64,000 nucleotides of DNA from Novosphingobium aerophilum (GTDB lineage Bacteria > Pseudomonadota > Alphaproteobacteria > Sphingomonadales > Sphingomonadaceae): NCBI RefSeq assembly GCF_014230305.1, contig NZ_JACLAU010000007.1, positions 1 to 64,000 of the forward strand, given 5' to 3'. Under the pieces are notes generated by a model, which did not search any database, was not told the origin of the DNA, and worked only from the letters and a program-made list of their open reading frames with translations. A program made the translations under genes and the position numbers. Positions 8,687-16,986 of this stretch are shown piece by piece; position 1 is the stretch's first letter; each line of letters starts with the position of its first letter.

Positions 8687-9877
8687 ATGTCCCGTTCCCG
8701 ACACGCGTTCACCCGGCTGTCCACCCGCCTGATGCGCCTGGCCGGGGGGGAAGCCGGCGCCGCCCTGCTGCTGATGGGTGCAGCCGCCGCGGCGATCGGC
8801 CTGGCCAACTCGCCCTGGCATGACGGCTATCACCATGCCCTGCACGGCCCGCTGGCCTGGACCCCGATCGCCAAGCTGGCCTCGCTCGAACTGTGGATCA
8901 ACGACGGGCTGATGGCCCTGTTCTTCTTTGTCGTCGGGCTCGAGATCAAGCGCGAGGTGCTCGATGGCCAGCTCGCCAGCCCGGAACGGCGGCGCCTGCC
9001 CGTGCTCGCAGCCATCGCGGGTATGGCCTTGCCCGCGCTGGTCTACCTCGCCGTCACCGGAGGCCAGCCGGCGCTGGCCCCGGGCTGGGCCATCCCGGCG
9101 GCGACCGACATCGCCTTTGCGGTCGGGGTCCTGGCCCTGGTCGGCCGCGGACTTCCCGCGTCGCTGCGGCTGTTCCTGCTGACCGTGGCGATTGTCGATG
9201 ATCTGGGCGCGGTGGCGATCATCGCGCTGGCCTACACGCCGTCGATCGCACTCGGCTGGCTGGGGATTGCCGCCGCGATCCTGCTGGTCTTGGCGCTGCT
9301 CGGCCTGCGCCGTTTTCCCCATGCCTCGGTCTATGCCGTGCTGGCCGCGGGGCTTTGGTTCGCCGTGCTCCATTCGGGCGTTCACGCCACCGTGGCGGGA
9401 GTCCTCGCGGCCTTCACCATTCCGCTGGCCCCGTCCCGCGAGAATGGCGACAGCCTGCTGCTGCGGCTGGAACATGGTCTGGCTCCCTGGAATGCCTATC
9501 TGATCGTGCCGCTGTTCGGCTTTGCCAATGCCGGCGTGGCCTTGGGCGGCGGCCAGACGGAGGGCCATTCGGCGGCTCTGCCGCTGGCGGTTGCTGCCGG
9601 GCTGTTCGTGGGCAAGCAGGCGGGCATCTTCGGCGCGATCCTGCTGGCCGAGCGGACCGGGTTCGCCGAACGGCCCGCCGGGGCCACCACCCGGCAGTTG
9701 TGGGGCCTGTCCGTGCTCTGCGGGATCGGATTCACGATGAGCCTGTTCATCGCGAACCTGGCCTTTCCCGCCAACCCGGAGCTGGTCGACCAGGCCAAGC
9801 TGGGTATTGTCGGCGGGTCCATCCTGGCAGCCCTGCTGGGCTTCGTCCTCCTTCGCGCAGGCCGGGAACCCGATTGA
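8687..9877 (+). CDS. nhaA: Na+/H+ antiporter NhaA
   Basis: Inner-membrane electrogenic antiporter that expels sodium and takes up protons at alkaline pH. The 396-aa product carries NhaA landmarks: INDGLMALFFFVVGLEIKRE, IPAATDIAFAVGVLALVG with the TDIAFA helix break, and VAIVDDLGAVAIIAL with the adjacent ion-binding aspartates (E. coli D163/D164). Glycine-rich helices near GIGFTMSLFIANLAF complete the fold. The ATG at 8687 gives a normal-length N-terminus; earlier in-frame ATGs (8528, 8614) would run through the operator and part of the divergent gene. Confidence 0.93.
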   Translation: MSRSRHAFTRLSTRLMRLAGGEAGAALLLMGAAAAAIGLANSPWHDGYHHALHGPLAWTPIAKLASLELWINDGLMALFFFVVGLEIKREVLDGQLASPERRRLPVLAAIAGMALPALVYLAVTGGQPALAPGWAIPAATDIAFAVGVLALVGRGLPASLRLFLLTVAIVDDLGAVAIIALAYTPSIALGWLGIAAAILLVLALLGLRRFPHASVYAVLAAGLWFAVLHSGVHATVAGVLAAFTIPLAPSRENGDSLLLRLEHGLAPWNAYLIVPLFGFANAGVALGGGQTEGHSAALPLAVAAGLFVGKQAGIFGAILLAERTGFAERPAGATTRQLWGLSVLCGIGFTMSLFIANLAFPANPELVDQAKLGIVGGSILAALLGFVLLRAGREPD

Positions 9878-9940
9878 TCCGCTGCGTTCTTGCCGGACCG
9901 GGCGGACCGTGCGAGGAGCCCGGCAAGGAGGACCGCCACG

Positions 9941-10378
9941 ATGCCCAAGTTCCTGCACGCGATGATCCGGGTGACCGATCCCGAGGCGACCATCGCGTTC
10001 TTCCGGCTGATCGGACTTGAGGAGGTGCGCCGGCACGACAGCCCCCAGGGCCGCTTCACCCTGATCTTCCTGGCAGCCCCCGGCGACGCGGGCGTGGCCG
10101 AGGTCGAGCTGACCTACAACTGGCCGCCGGAGGACGGTTCGCCAGCGGAGGTCTATGGCGGCGGCCGCAACTTCGGCCATCTGGCTTACCGGGTCGAAAA
10201 CATCTACGACACCTGCGCCCGGTTGCAGGCCGCCGGCCACACGATCCACCGCCCGCCGCGGGACGGACACATGGCCTTCGTCAAGAGCCCGGACGGCATC
10301 TCGATCGAGCTGCTGCAGGACGGACACCTGCCGGCTCAGGAGCCTTGGGCCTCGATGCCCAACATCGGCACCTGGTAG
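9941..10378 (+). CDS. Glyoxalase I-like VOC family protein
   Basis: 145-aa vicinal oxygen chelate protein that looks like lactoylglutathione lyase. The four metal-ligand positions of glyoxalase I are present in order: His in LHAMIRV, Glu in AEVELTYNW, His in FGHLAYRV and Glu in ISIELLQ. A strong Shine-Dalgarno (AAGGAGG, 9925-9931) lies 9 nt before the ATG at 9941, fixing the start. Expected role is glutathione-dependent removal of methylglyoxal; gshA for glutathione synthesis is also in this window. Other VOC substrates remain possible. Confidence 0.82.
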   Translation: MPKFLHAMIRVTDPEATIAFFRLIGLEEVRRHDSPQGRFTLIFLAAPGDAGVAEVELTYNWPPEDGSPAEVYGGGRNFGHLAYRVENIYDTCARLQAAGHTIHRPPRDGHMAFVKSPDGISIELLQDGHLPAQEPWASMPNIGTW

Positions 10379-10555
10379 ACGCCGAAACGAAACCTTTCCC
10401 GCTGCGTTCGTCGCAGATTGGCACGATTGGGCCGTCGGAGGCACGGTTGGGCGATCCGGAAAGCCTGCACTCGTTTGCTGCGGGATGACGGTGTTGCCGC
10501 GCCGGGTCGTGAAGCATATGGCGGGCCGATCCGGAGACAAGGCGTTCTGTTCAAC

Positions 10556-11356
10556 TTGCGAAACCTCCTGCGTGCGCGCGGCCGGGACAAGGCCGCCGCG
10601 CCGTCGATCCCGCCGGGGCAGCGGGTCTATGCGGTCGGCGATGTGCACGGCCGGCTGGACCTGTTCACGCCGCTGATGGCCCGGATCGAGCAGGACGACG
10701 CCGACCGCGGGCCGGCCGAGACCACCATCGTGCTGCTGGGTGACCTGATCGACCGCGGGCCCGACAGTGCCGCCGTAGTGGCCGCAGCGCGCGCGCTGGC
10801 GGCGCGGCGCAGGGTTCGGCTGCTGACCGGCAACCACGAGGAAATGCTGCTGCGCGCGATGAACGAGGCCGACGTGCTGCGCCCGTTCCTGCGCCACGGC
10901 GGTCGGGAAACCCTGCTGAGCTATCCGCTGGACCCGCACCTGCTCGACACGGCAGACGACTACGAGGTGATCCGGCTGGCGATGCGGACCGCGATTCCCG
11001 CGGACGACATTGCCTATCTGGAGCAGGGCGAGGCGATGGTCCGGATCGGTGACTACCTGTTCGTCCACGCCGGCATTCAGCCCGGCGTGGCGCTGGACGC
11101 CCAGTCCGAACACGATCTGCGCTGGATCCGTCAGCCGTTCCTGTCCCACGCGGGCGATCATGGCTGCGTGGTGGTGCATGGCCACACCATCGCCGAGGAC
11201 GTGGAGGTCCGGGCCAACCGGATCGGCATCGACACGGGCGCCTTCTACACCGGGCGCTTGACCGCGCTGGCGCTGGAGGGCACGTCGCGCTGGCTGATCG
11301 AGACCCGCGTCGACCCCGATGGCGGGGTGAGCTGCCACAGCAGGAGTGTCGAATGA
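10556..11356 (+). CDS. Metallophosphoesterase (Ser/Thr phosphatase-like)
   Basis: Calcineurin-like two-metal phosphoesterase of about 266 aa. All blocks are present: GDVHGRLDL, GDLIDRGPDS, GNHEEM, HAGIQPG and VVHGHT. The short-form layout matches bacterial PrpA/ApaH-like protein phosphatases or diadenosine tetraphosphatases. The start is uncertain: no in-frame ATG lies near the domain. TTG at 10556 or CTG at 10547 (10 nt after a GGAG) fit better than the distant ATG at 10418. The stop overlaps the ugd start (ATGA). Confidence 0.85.
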   Translation: MRNLLRARGRDKAAAPSIPPGQRVYAVGDVHGRLDLFTPLMARIEQDDADRGPAETTIVLLGDLIDRGPDSAAVVAAARALAARRRVRLLTGNHEEMLLRAMNEADVLRPFLRHGGRETLLSYPLDPHLLDTADDYEVIRLAMRTAIPADDIAYLEQGEAMVRIGDYLFVHAGIQPGVALDAQSEHDLRWIRQPFLSHAGDHGCVVVHGHTIAEDVEVRANRIGIDTGAFYTGRLTALALEGTSRWLIETRVDPDGGVSCHSRSVE

Positions 11357-12663
11357 AAATCGCCATGGTCGGTTCGGGATACGTGGGCCTGGTTTCGGGC
11401 GCCTGCCTGGCCGACTTCGGTCACGATGTGACCTGCATCGACAAGGACCCTGCCAAGATCGAGCGCCTGCAGGCAGGAATCATGCCGATCTACGAGCCCG
11501 GCCTGGCCGAGCTGGTGGCCGGCAACGTCAAGGGCGGACGGCTGTCGTTCACCACCTCGCTGGCCGAGGGGATCGACGGGGCCCAGGCGATCTTCATCGC
11601 GGTGGGCACGCCGTCGCGGCGCGGCGATGGCCATGCCGACCTGTCCTTCGTCTATGCCGTGGCCCGCGAGGTGGCCGAACACCTCAAGGGCCCGGCCGTG
11701 ATCGTCACCAAGTCGACCGTGCCGGTCGGCACCGGCGACGAGGTCGAGCGGATCCTTCATGACGCCGGGCTCCCCTTCCCCGTCTCGGTCGTCTCCAACC
11801 CCGAATTCCTGCGCGAAGGCGCCGCGATCGGGGATTTCAAGCGACCCGACCGGATCGTGGTCGGCGCCGAGGACGAGTTCGGCCGCCAGGTCATGCAGGA
11901 TGTCTACCGCCCACTGTTCCTCAACCAGGCCCCGCTGCTGTTCACCAGCCGGCGCAGCTCCGAACTGATCAAGTACGCCGCCAACGCCTTCCTCGCCACC
12001 AAGATCACCTTCATCAACGAGATCGCCGACCTGTGCGAGAAGGTCGGCGGCAATGTGCAGGACGTGGCGCGCGGGATCGGCCTGGACAACCGCATCGGCA
12101 GCAAGTTCCTCCACGCCGGTCCCGGCTATGGCGGATCGTGCTTTCCCAAGGACACGCTCGCTCTGCTCAAGACCGCCGAGGACTATGACAGCCCGCTGCG
12201 GATCGTCGAGGCGGTCGCCAAGGTCAACGACAGCCGCAAGCGGGCGATGGGCCGCAAGGTGATCGAGGCGATGGGCGGCGCCGAGCTGGCCCGCGGCAAG
12301 ACGGTGGCGCTGCTGGGCCTCACCTTCAAGCCCAACACCGACGACATGCGCGACGCCCCCGCCATCGCGATCGCGCAGACCCTGCAGGACGCGGGCGTGG
12401 CCGTGGTGGCCTACGACCCCGAGGGCATGGAGATGGCCGCCCCGCTGATGCCCGGGGTGCGGATGGTGGGCAATGCCTACGAGGCGGTGACCGGTGCCGA
12501 TGCGGTGGCCCTCGTGACCGAATGGGATGCCTTCCGCGCGCTCGATCTCGATCGGGTCAAGGCCCTGGTGAAGGAACCGGTGCTGGTCGATCTGCGCAAT
12601 GTCTATCGCCCCGACGAGGTTCGCGCCAAGGGCTTCGCCTATACCAGCATCGGCCGGGCGTAG
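11353..12663 (+). CDS. ugd: UDP-glucose 6-dehydrogenase
   Basis: Cytosolic NAD-dependent enzyme oxidising UDP-glucose to UDP-glucuronate for exopolysaccharide or lipid glycan synthesis. The 436-aa product starts with the Rossmann motif VGSGYVGLVSG. The catalytic cysteine lies in GYGGSCFPKDT, the central dimer domain has IKYAANAFLATKITFINE, and the UDP-binding C-terminal domain has GLTFKPNTDDMRDAP. It overlaps the upstream phosphatase gene by 4 nt, implying an operon. It is followed by a strong hairpin and by rnpB on the opposite strand. Confidence 0.95.
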   Translation: MKIAMVGSGYVGLVSGACLADFGHDVTCIDKDPAKIERLQAGIMPIYEPGLAELVAGNVKGGRLSFTTSLAEGIDGAQAIFIAVGTPSRRGDGHADLSFVYAVAREVAEHLKGPAVIVTKSTVPVGTGDEVERILHDAGLPFPVSVVSNPEFLREGAAIGDFKRPDRIVVGAEDEFGRQVMQDVYRPLFLNQAPLLFTSRRSSELIKYAANAFLATKITFINEIADLCEKVGGNVQDVARGIGLDNRIGSKFLHAGPGYGGSCFPKDTLALLKTAEDYDSPLRIVEAVAKVNDSRKRAMGRKVIEAMGGAELARGKTVALLGLTFKPNTDDMRDAPAIAIAQTLQDAGVAVVAYDPEGMEMAAPLMPGVRMVGNAYEAVTGADAVALVTEWDAFRALDLDRVKALVKEPVLVDLRNVYRPDEVRAKGFAYTSIGRA

Positions 12664-12678
12664 GACAGCGCGACGTCA

Positions 12679-12710
12679 CCGTCGTCCCGGGCCGCGCCCG
12701 GTGGCGACGG
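12679..12710. terminator. Hairpin between ugd and rnpB ends
   Basis: CCGTCG/CGACGG outer and CCGGGC/GCCCGG inner stems with a CGC loop form a long hairpin 15 nt after the ugd stop and 13 nt beyond the rnpB 3' end on the other strand. There is no T-run, so it is at best a Rho-assisted or bidirectional terminator. Its CGTC/GACG edges also resemble the repeat heads described elsewhere in the window. Confidence 0.4.
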
Positions 12711-12722
12711 GGCTGCCGAGTT

Positions 12723-13139
12723 GCACCGGGGAGCCTGTAAGCCGGGTTCTGTCCGACCGACGGTATCCCTGAAGAGAGACCGTATCGGCCGGGGCAGCCA
12801 TTCCTCTCGGCGACGCATTGCTGCGGCGCTCCAGCGACCAACCCGGGCGATCAGGTCCGAAACAGACCCGCTGTTGCCAGCACGCCGCCCCTATTCGGTC
12901 TTGCTCCGGGTGGGGTTTGCCTTGCCGCTTCCGTTGCCGGTCGCGCGGTGCGCTCTTGCCGCACCCTTTCACCCTTGCCGCCCGGCCGGAGCCGGGTTTG
13001 GCGGTCTGCTCTCTGTGGCACTGTCCCTGACCCCGGCCTGCGCCGGGGCCGGCGGGCGTTACCCGCCACCCTTGTTTCGTGGAGCCCGGACTTTCCTCGG
13101 CAGGGTTGCCCCTGACGCGGCTGCCCGGCTCCCCGGTGC
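12723..13139 (-). ncRNA. rnpB: RNase P RNA (bacterial type A)
   Basis: Catalytic RNA that trims the 5' leader of tRNA precursors. Reading the minus strand, the universal blocks appear in order: GAGGAAAGTCCGGGCTCC, AGAGAGCAGACCGCC, GGGTGAAAGGGTGCGGCAAG, CACCCGGAGCAAGACCGAAT and the 3' ACAGAACCCGGCTTA. The ends were set by the P1 helix: GCACCGGGGAGCC at the 5' side pairs with GGCTCCCCGGTGC at the 3' side, 13 perfect base pairs. Length about 417 nt is normal. The 5' end is only 18 nt downstream of the amidase stop codon. Confidence 0.95.
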
Positions 13140-13157
13140 GCGCCCGCCCTAACAGGT

Positions 13158-13868
13158 TCAGCGCGCATGGCCAAGGTCGCGTTCGAGCAGGAGCTCGAAC
13201 AGCAGGGCCCCGCATTCGCCATCGGGCACCCCGTCGATCAGCGAGGTGCGGAACCGCCGCTGGAAGGCGCGCACCGCCGCCGGCCCGTCCGAGATGTCAT
13301 AGCCGAACCGCTCGAGCGCCAGGGTGAAGGCGCCCGGATTGTCATAGAGCAGCCGCATCGAGGGCCTGGGCACCGGCAGGCAGAGGTTGTGCCGCGCCAG
13401 GATAGGCCAGGGGAACCGCTCGCCCGGGTCCTGCTTGCGCGCCGGGGCGACATCCGAATGGCCCACCACGTTGGCGCGCGGCACCCGGTGCCGCTGGCGG
13501 ATATCGGCCACCAGCGGCAGCAGCGCGTCGATCTGGGCCTTGGGAAAGTCGCGATAGCCGAACTCGTGCCCGGGGTTGACCAGCTCGATCCCGACACTGG
13601 CCGAATTCACGTCGGTGATCCCGCGCCAGTAGGCCTTCCCCGCGTGCCAGGCCCGCTCGCCCTCATCGACCAGTTGGGTGACCGTGCCGTCCTCGTCGAT
13701 CAGGTAATGGGCCGAAACCTCCGCGGCCGGATCGCACAGCCGCTCCAGCGCTTCGGCCGCGGTGGGCATGCCGGTGTAGTGCAGCACGATCATGTTCACC
13801 GGCAGCTTGCGTTCGTTCCGGTTGGGGGAACGGACATGCCGTTGGACAAGCCAGCTGCGGATATCCAT
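13158..13868 (-). CDS. N-acetylmuramoyl-L-alanine amidase (Amidase_2)
   Basis: Zinc amidase cleaving the bond between MurNAc and the L-Ala stem peptide in murein or anhydro-muropeptides. Visible in the 236-aa protein are the zinc ligands H30 (VLHYTG), H137 (VVGHSDVAP) and D147 (KQDPG), with E95 in VGIELVNPG. The last 80 residues form a peptidoglycan-binding-like helical domain (AVRAFQRRFRTS). This layout resembles AmiD/AmpD. No signal peptide is visible, which favours a cytoplasmic recycling role, though a different start could change that. It lies upstream of rnpB. Confidence 0.85.
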   Translation of the reverse strand: MDIRSWLVQRHVRSPNRNERKLPVNMIVLHYTGMPTAAEALERLCDPAAEVSAHYLIDEDGTVTQLVDEGERAWHAGKAYWRGITDVNSASVGIELVNPGHEFGYRDFPKAQIDALLPLVADIRQRHRVPRANVVGHSDVAPARKQDPGERFPWPILARHNLCLPVPRPSMRLLYDNPGAFTLALERFGYDISDGPAAVRAFQRRFRTSLIDGVPDGECGALLFELLLERDLGHAR

Positions 13869-13875
13869 CAGGTGT

Positions 13876-14514
13876 TCACCGCGTCGGCAGGACGGCGCCC
13901 ATCACCAGCGCCTCTCCGGTCAGCATCGACTGCAGCGAACCGCCCATGCCATCGGCCAGTTGGCGCAGCATGGCGGCCGGAGCGGTGCGACTGGACAGTT
14001 CCGCCGGGTCCAGCGTGCCTTCAAGCGCCTTGCCGACCAGCGGATCGAAGGCCACCCGCGGCCCTGCGGCGCGGATCACGATCTCGGTCTCGCCCTCGCG
14101 CAGTTCGGCCCCGAGATCGAGCGTGCCGCCGCGCACCAGCGCCTCGATCCCGATCATCGCCAGGTTGAGCAGCATCTTGATCGCCGGCTTGGGCAGGGCA
14201 TTGCCCGACAACGCCCAGCGCGCCTCGATCCGGCCGTTGTTGCCGATCAACGCGTCAATCACCGCGCGGGCCTCGTCCACCGGGACCATCTCGCCAAAGC
14301 CACCCGCCGCCCCGAAGGCCAGGCGGAAGAACTTCAGCTTGTCGGCGCTGGTCTTGGCGCTCTGTTCAAGCAGTTCGACGATCCGCCCGCGCATTGCCGG
14401 GTCCTTTTCGTCGGCAAACAGCTCCAGCCCGTTGGTCAGGGCACCGACCGGGCTCAGCATGTCGTGGCACAGCCGCGAGCAGAGCATGGCAGCGAGGTCG
14501 AGCGAATTGTTCAT
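13876..14514 (-). CDS. chpT: Histidine phosphotransferase ChpT
   Basis: Phosphotransfer protein that passes phosphate from CckA to CtrA and CpdR in the alphaproteobacterial cell-cycle and motility network. The 212-aa product has the phosphorylated histidine H17 in CSRLCHDMLSPVGALTNGLEL, a two-helix DHp-like hairpin, and a degenerate GHKL-like C-terminal domain. ATG at 14514 was chosen because it begins just before the conserved helix; the longer frame translates the TGTCAAC motif. It sits between an amidase and a JAMM protease; cckA and ctrA are not in the window. Confidence 0.9.
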   Translation of the reverse strand: MNNSLDLAAMLCSRLCHDMLSPVGALTNGLELFADEKDPAMRGRIVELLEQSAKTSADKLKFFRLAFGAAGGFGEMVPVDEARAVIDALIGNNGRIEARWALSGNALPKPAIKMLLNLAMIGIEALVRGGTLDLGAELREGETEIVIRAAGPRVAFDPLVGKALEGTLDPAELSSRTAPAAMLRQLADGMGGSLQSMLTGEALVMGAVLPTR

Positions 14515-14537
14515 CTGTGGGCGATCTCGACTGAACA

Positions 14538-14562
14538 GGTTGACACAGTTGACAGGGTTCTG
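14538..14562 (-). promoter_or_regulatory. TGTCAAC direct-repeat motif upstream of chpT
   Basis: In the chpT direction it reads CAGAACCCTGTCAAC followed by TGTGTCAACC, matching the queE site (288-312) at 23 of 25 positions. It ends 23 nt before the ATG, against 22 nt for queE. Two sites in one window at the same distance and orientation argue for a functional or dispersed leader element. Confidence 0.5.
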
Positions 14563-14617
14563 CGGTGGAACCCATGGCCCCTGCATCAGCAAAGAACCAA
14601 GGCTTCGGACCTAAGTC

Positions 14618-15016
14618 TTAGCCCTCATGAACGGAGTAGGGAAGCGGCGCGAATCCGTCCAGTCCATCCTCCCACAGATTGACCGCACCGCCGGCGACGA
14701 TGGCCCAGATCCGGCCGTCGCCGCAGGCCATGGCCCGGTCGGTGGGCGAAGGCCCGGCCAGCCCGTTGGGGTGCGAATGCCAGTAGCCCAGCACCTGCGG
14801 CCCGCCCTGGCGCGCGGCGCGGTGCGCGGCGATCAGGGCGGCGGGATCGATCTCGAAGCGGGTCAGCGGCTCGGGCGCGACGTTGGCGGTGACCGGCGCC
14901 GTGCGGACATGCCGCCCTTCCCCCAGCAGCAGCCCGCAGGCCTCGGCCGGGGCAGCGGCGGCGGCGGCGCGGCACATGGCCGCCAGTGCCGTGGCGGACA
15001 GCGTCACTCCGCTCAC
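14618..15016 (-). CDS. JAMM/MPN+ metalloprotease (M67, Mov34-like)
   Basis: A 132-aa prokaryotic JAB1/MPN domain protein with the full zinc protease motif: E25 in AEACGLLLGE, H80 and H82 in WHSHP, and D93 in SPTD. Bacterial relatives cleave C-terminal residues from sulfur-carrier ubiquitin-like proteins or process cysteine-biosynthesis carriers; no such carrier gene is seen here. The GTG at 15016 overlaps the ubiA stop as GTGA, a classic translational coupling that decides this start. Confidence 0.85.
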   Translation of the reverse strand: MSGVTLSATALAAMCRAAAAAAPAEACGLLLGEGRHVRTAPVTANVAPEPLTRFEIDPAALIAAHRAARQGGPQVLGYWHSHPNGLAGPSPTDRAMACGDGRIWAIVAGGAVNLWEDGLDGFAPLPYSVHEG

Positions 15017-15915
15017 GCGTTGCCGACCACCCAGCAGGCCAGCGCCATCAGCAGCCCGGCACTGCGGTTGGCGCGAAACCGGGCCAGCGCGTTGTCGCCA
15101 TCGTCGGGCCGCAGCGTCGCCACCTGCCACAGCAGGTGCAGCGCCAGCGGCGCCAGGGCCAGCAGAGCCAGCGGGTCCGGCCGCAGCCCCCAGAAGGCCA
15201 GGGCCCAGCAGGCCAGGGCGGCACCATAGAACAGGGTCACTCCGCCCCGCACCCGCGCGCCCAGCGCCCGCGCGCTCGACCGGATCCCGACCAGCGCATC
15301 GTCCTCGCGGTCCTGCAGGGCATAGATCGTGTCATAGCCGATCACCCAGGCGATCGCCCCGGCATAGAGCAGGCCCAGCACCGGCAGGTAATCGTCCCGC
15401 ACCTCGACCCAGCCGACCAGCGCCCCCCACGAGAAGACCAGGCCCAGCCAGGCCTGCGGCCACCAGGTGATCCGCTTCATGAAGGGATAGGCCGCGACCG
15501 GAAGGATGGCGCCGAGCGCGACGAGCTGCGCCGGCCAGCGCAATTGCAGCAGCACCACCAGCCCCACCGTGCAGAGCAGCAGCAGCCAGGCCCAGGCGGC
15601 CCTGGCGCTGACCCGCCCGCTCGCCACCGGCCGCGCCGCGGTGCGCGCCACCTGGCGATCGAGATCGGCATCGACCAGATCGTTGTAGACGCAGCCCGCC
15701 CCGCGCATCGCGATCGCACCCAGCAGCAGCCACGCGATCAGGTCCCACCGCGCCGCGCCGCCCGCAAGCAGGACGCCCCAGGCACAGGGCCAGAACAGCA
15801 GCCACCACCCGATCGGCCGATCGAACCGGGCGAGCAGCGCCAGGTCACGCGGGAACTGCGGCAACCGGGCGACCAGGCCGCGGTGCTGGCTGTCGGGGAC
15901 GATCTCGGCGGTCAT
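15013..15915 (-). CDS. ubiA: 4-hydroxybenzoate polyprenyltransferase (UbiA)
   Basis: Integral membrane prenyltransferase attaching the polyprenyl tail to 4-hydroxybenzoate in ubiquinone synthesis. The 300-aa product has the two Mg-diphosphate motifs, NDLVDADLD (78-86) and DTIYALQDREDD in the second half, among about eight membrane segments. The opening FDRPIGWWLLFWPCAW is typical of alphaproteobacterial UbiA. ATG at 15915 is preferred; 15927 would add four residues. The window also holds ubiG at 55 kb. Confidence 0.93.
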   Translation of the reverse strand: MTAEIVPDSQHRGLVARLPQFPRDLALLARFDRPIGWWLLFWPCAWGVLLAGGAARWDLIAWLLLGAIAMRGAGCVYNDLVDADLDRQVARTAARPVASGRVSARAAWAWLLLLCTVGLVVLLQLRWPAQLVALGAILPVAAYPFMKRITWWPQAWLGLVFSWGALVGWVEVRDDYLPVLGLLYAGAIAWVIGYDTIYALQDREDDALVGIRSSARALGARVRGGVTLFYGAALACWALAFWGLRPDPLALLALAPLALHLLWQVATLRPDDGDNALARFRANRSAGLLMALACWVVGNA

Positions 15916-15974
15916 GGCCTTGCGCATAGCGGGGGCTGCGCCGTCTCGCTAGGTGTGGGATGGGGTCACCGAAA

Positions 15975-16127
15975 GCCCCCTCCGTCTGCCCTGCGGGCAG
16001 CCACCTCCCCCGTTGTGCTGCGCAAAACGGGGGAGGATCTGTCGTGAGGATTGCGATCCTCCCCTGTTTCGTCCGCAGGACGCAACGGGGGAGGTGGCAG
16101 ACGCCGTAGGCGGCTGACGGAGGGGGC
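15975..16127. repeat. Composite palindrome, repeat family B
   Basis: A 153-bp inverted-repeat block between ubiA and rsmE. The outer arms are GCCCCCTCCGTC and, at the other end, GACGGAGGGGGC; next come GCCACCTCCCCCGTT and AACGGGGGAGGTGGC; an inner pair is ACGGGGGAGGATC and GATCCTCCCCTGT. The arms are separated by short non-pairing loops. One arm recurs at 120-157. Its size and layering suggest a MITE-like or nested REP element rather than a terminator. Confidence 0.7.
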
Positions 16128-16167
16128 CATCTCGACTTCCCCCGCCATCAGCGGTTAAGCAACCCCG

Positions 16168-16986
16168 ATGACGGCACCCCACAACCCCGCAATCCCGGCC
16201 TGGCCGCCGCGTTCCGCGCCGCGGCTGTTCGTGCCCGGGCCGCTGGACGTGGGTCAGGCGGTGGAGATCGACGGGCCTCAGGCGCATTACCTGGGGCGGG
16301 TGATGCGCATCGGCGTGGGCGATGCCGTGGTGCTGTGCGACGATGCAACCGGCGAATGGGCCTGCCGCGTGGCCGAGGCGGGCAAGCGCAGCGTGATCGT
16401 GGTGCCCGAAACGCTGACCCGCCCGCGCGAGGCCGTGCCCGATTTCTGGTTGGTCCCGGCCCTGCTCAAGAAGGACCGCTTCGATCTGGTGCTGGAAAAG
16501 GCGACCGAACTGGGCGTGCGGCGGATCGCCCCGGTCCTCACCCGGCGCTGCGTGGCGGACAAGCTCAACCCCGAACGCGCCCGGGCCATCACTGTGGAAG
16601 CCGCGGAACAATGCGCCCGCACCGCCCTGCCCGAACTGGCCCCCGTGGCGAAGCTGGAGGCGCTGCTGCGGGACTGGCCGGCGGACCGCACGCTGTTCTT
16701 CGCCGACGAGACCGGCGGCGATCCGGCCGCCGCGACCTTCGCCGCCCACCCCGGCCCGGCCGCCTTGGTGGTCGGCCCCGAAGGCGGCTTCGACGAGGCC
16801 GAACGCGCCGCGATCCGCGCCCTGCCCCAGGCCCGTGCGATCACCCTGGGCCCCCGCATCCTGCGCGGCGAGACCGCGACCCTGGCCGCCGTGGCGCTGT
16901 GGATGGGGGTGGCGGGAGACTGGGGCGGGTCGATCACCGTCATGCCAGCGAAGGCTGGCATCTCGGGCCTAGAAGCGGAATGCTGA
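16168..16986 (+). CDS. rsmE: 16S rRNA (uracil1498-N3)-methyltransferase
   Basis: SPOUT methyltransferase modifying U1498 in the decoding centre of 16S rRNA. The N-terminal PUA-like part has HYLGRVMRIGVGD; the SAM-binding trefoil knot shows VVGPEGGFDEAER and LGPRILRGETATLAA. At 272 aa it is about 25-30 residues longer than E. coli RsmE. The final 16 residues (from about 257) are encoded by the palindromic repeat starting at 16938, so the native C-terminus has been replaced or extended by an inserted element. The knot ends before this point, so activity should be preserved. Confidence 0.93.
   Translation: MTAPHNPAIPAWPPRSAPRLFVPGPLDVGQAVEIDGPQAHYLGRVMRIGVGDAVVLCDDATGEWACRVAEAGKRSVIVVPETLTRPREAVPDFWLVPALLKKDRFDLVLEKATELGVRRIAPVLTRRCVADKLNPERARAITVEAAEQCARTALPELAPVAKLEALLRDWPADRTLFFADETGGDPAAATFAAHPGPAALVVGPEGGFDEAERAAIRALPQARAITLGPRILRGETATLAAVALWMGVAGDWGGSITVMPAKAGISGLEAEC

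Noticed and set aside
8639..11338. Minus-strand open frame of 899 codons antisense to nhaA, glyoxalase and phosphatase genes
   Set aside because: It overlaps three well-supported genes, is full of Gln/Arg/Gly/His typical of shadow frames, and has no recognisable domain.
12676..13222. Several open frames on both strands at 12.7-13.2 kb
   Set aside because: They lie over the RNase P RNA, whose conserved blocks and 13-bp P1 helix explain the sequence.
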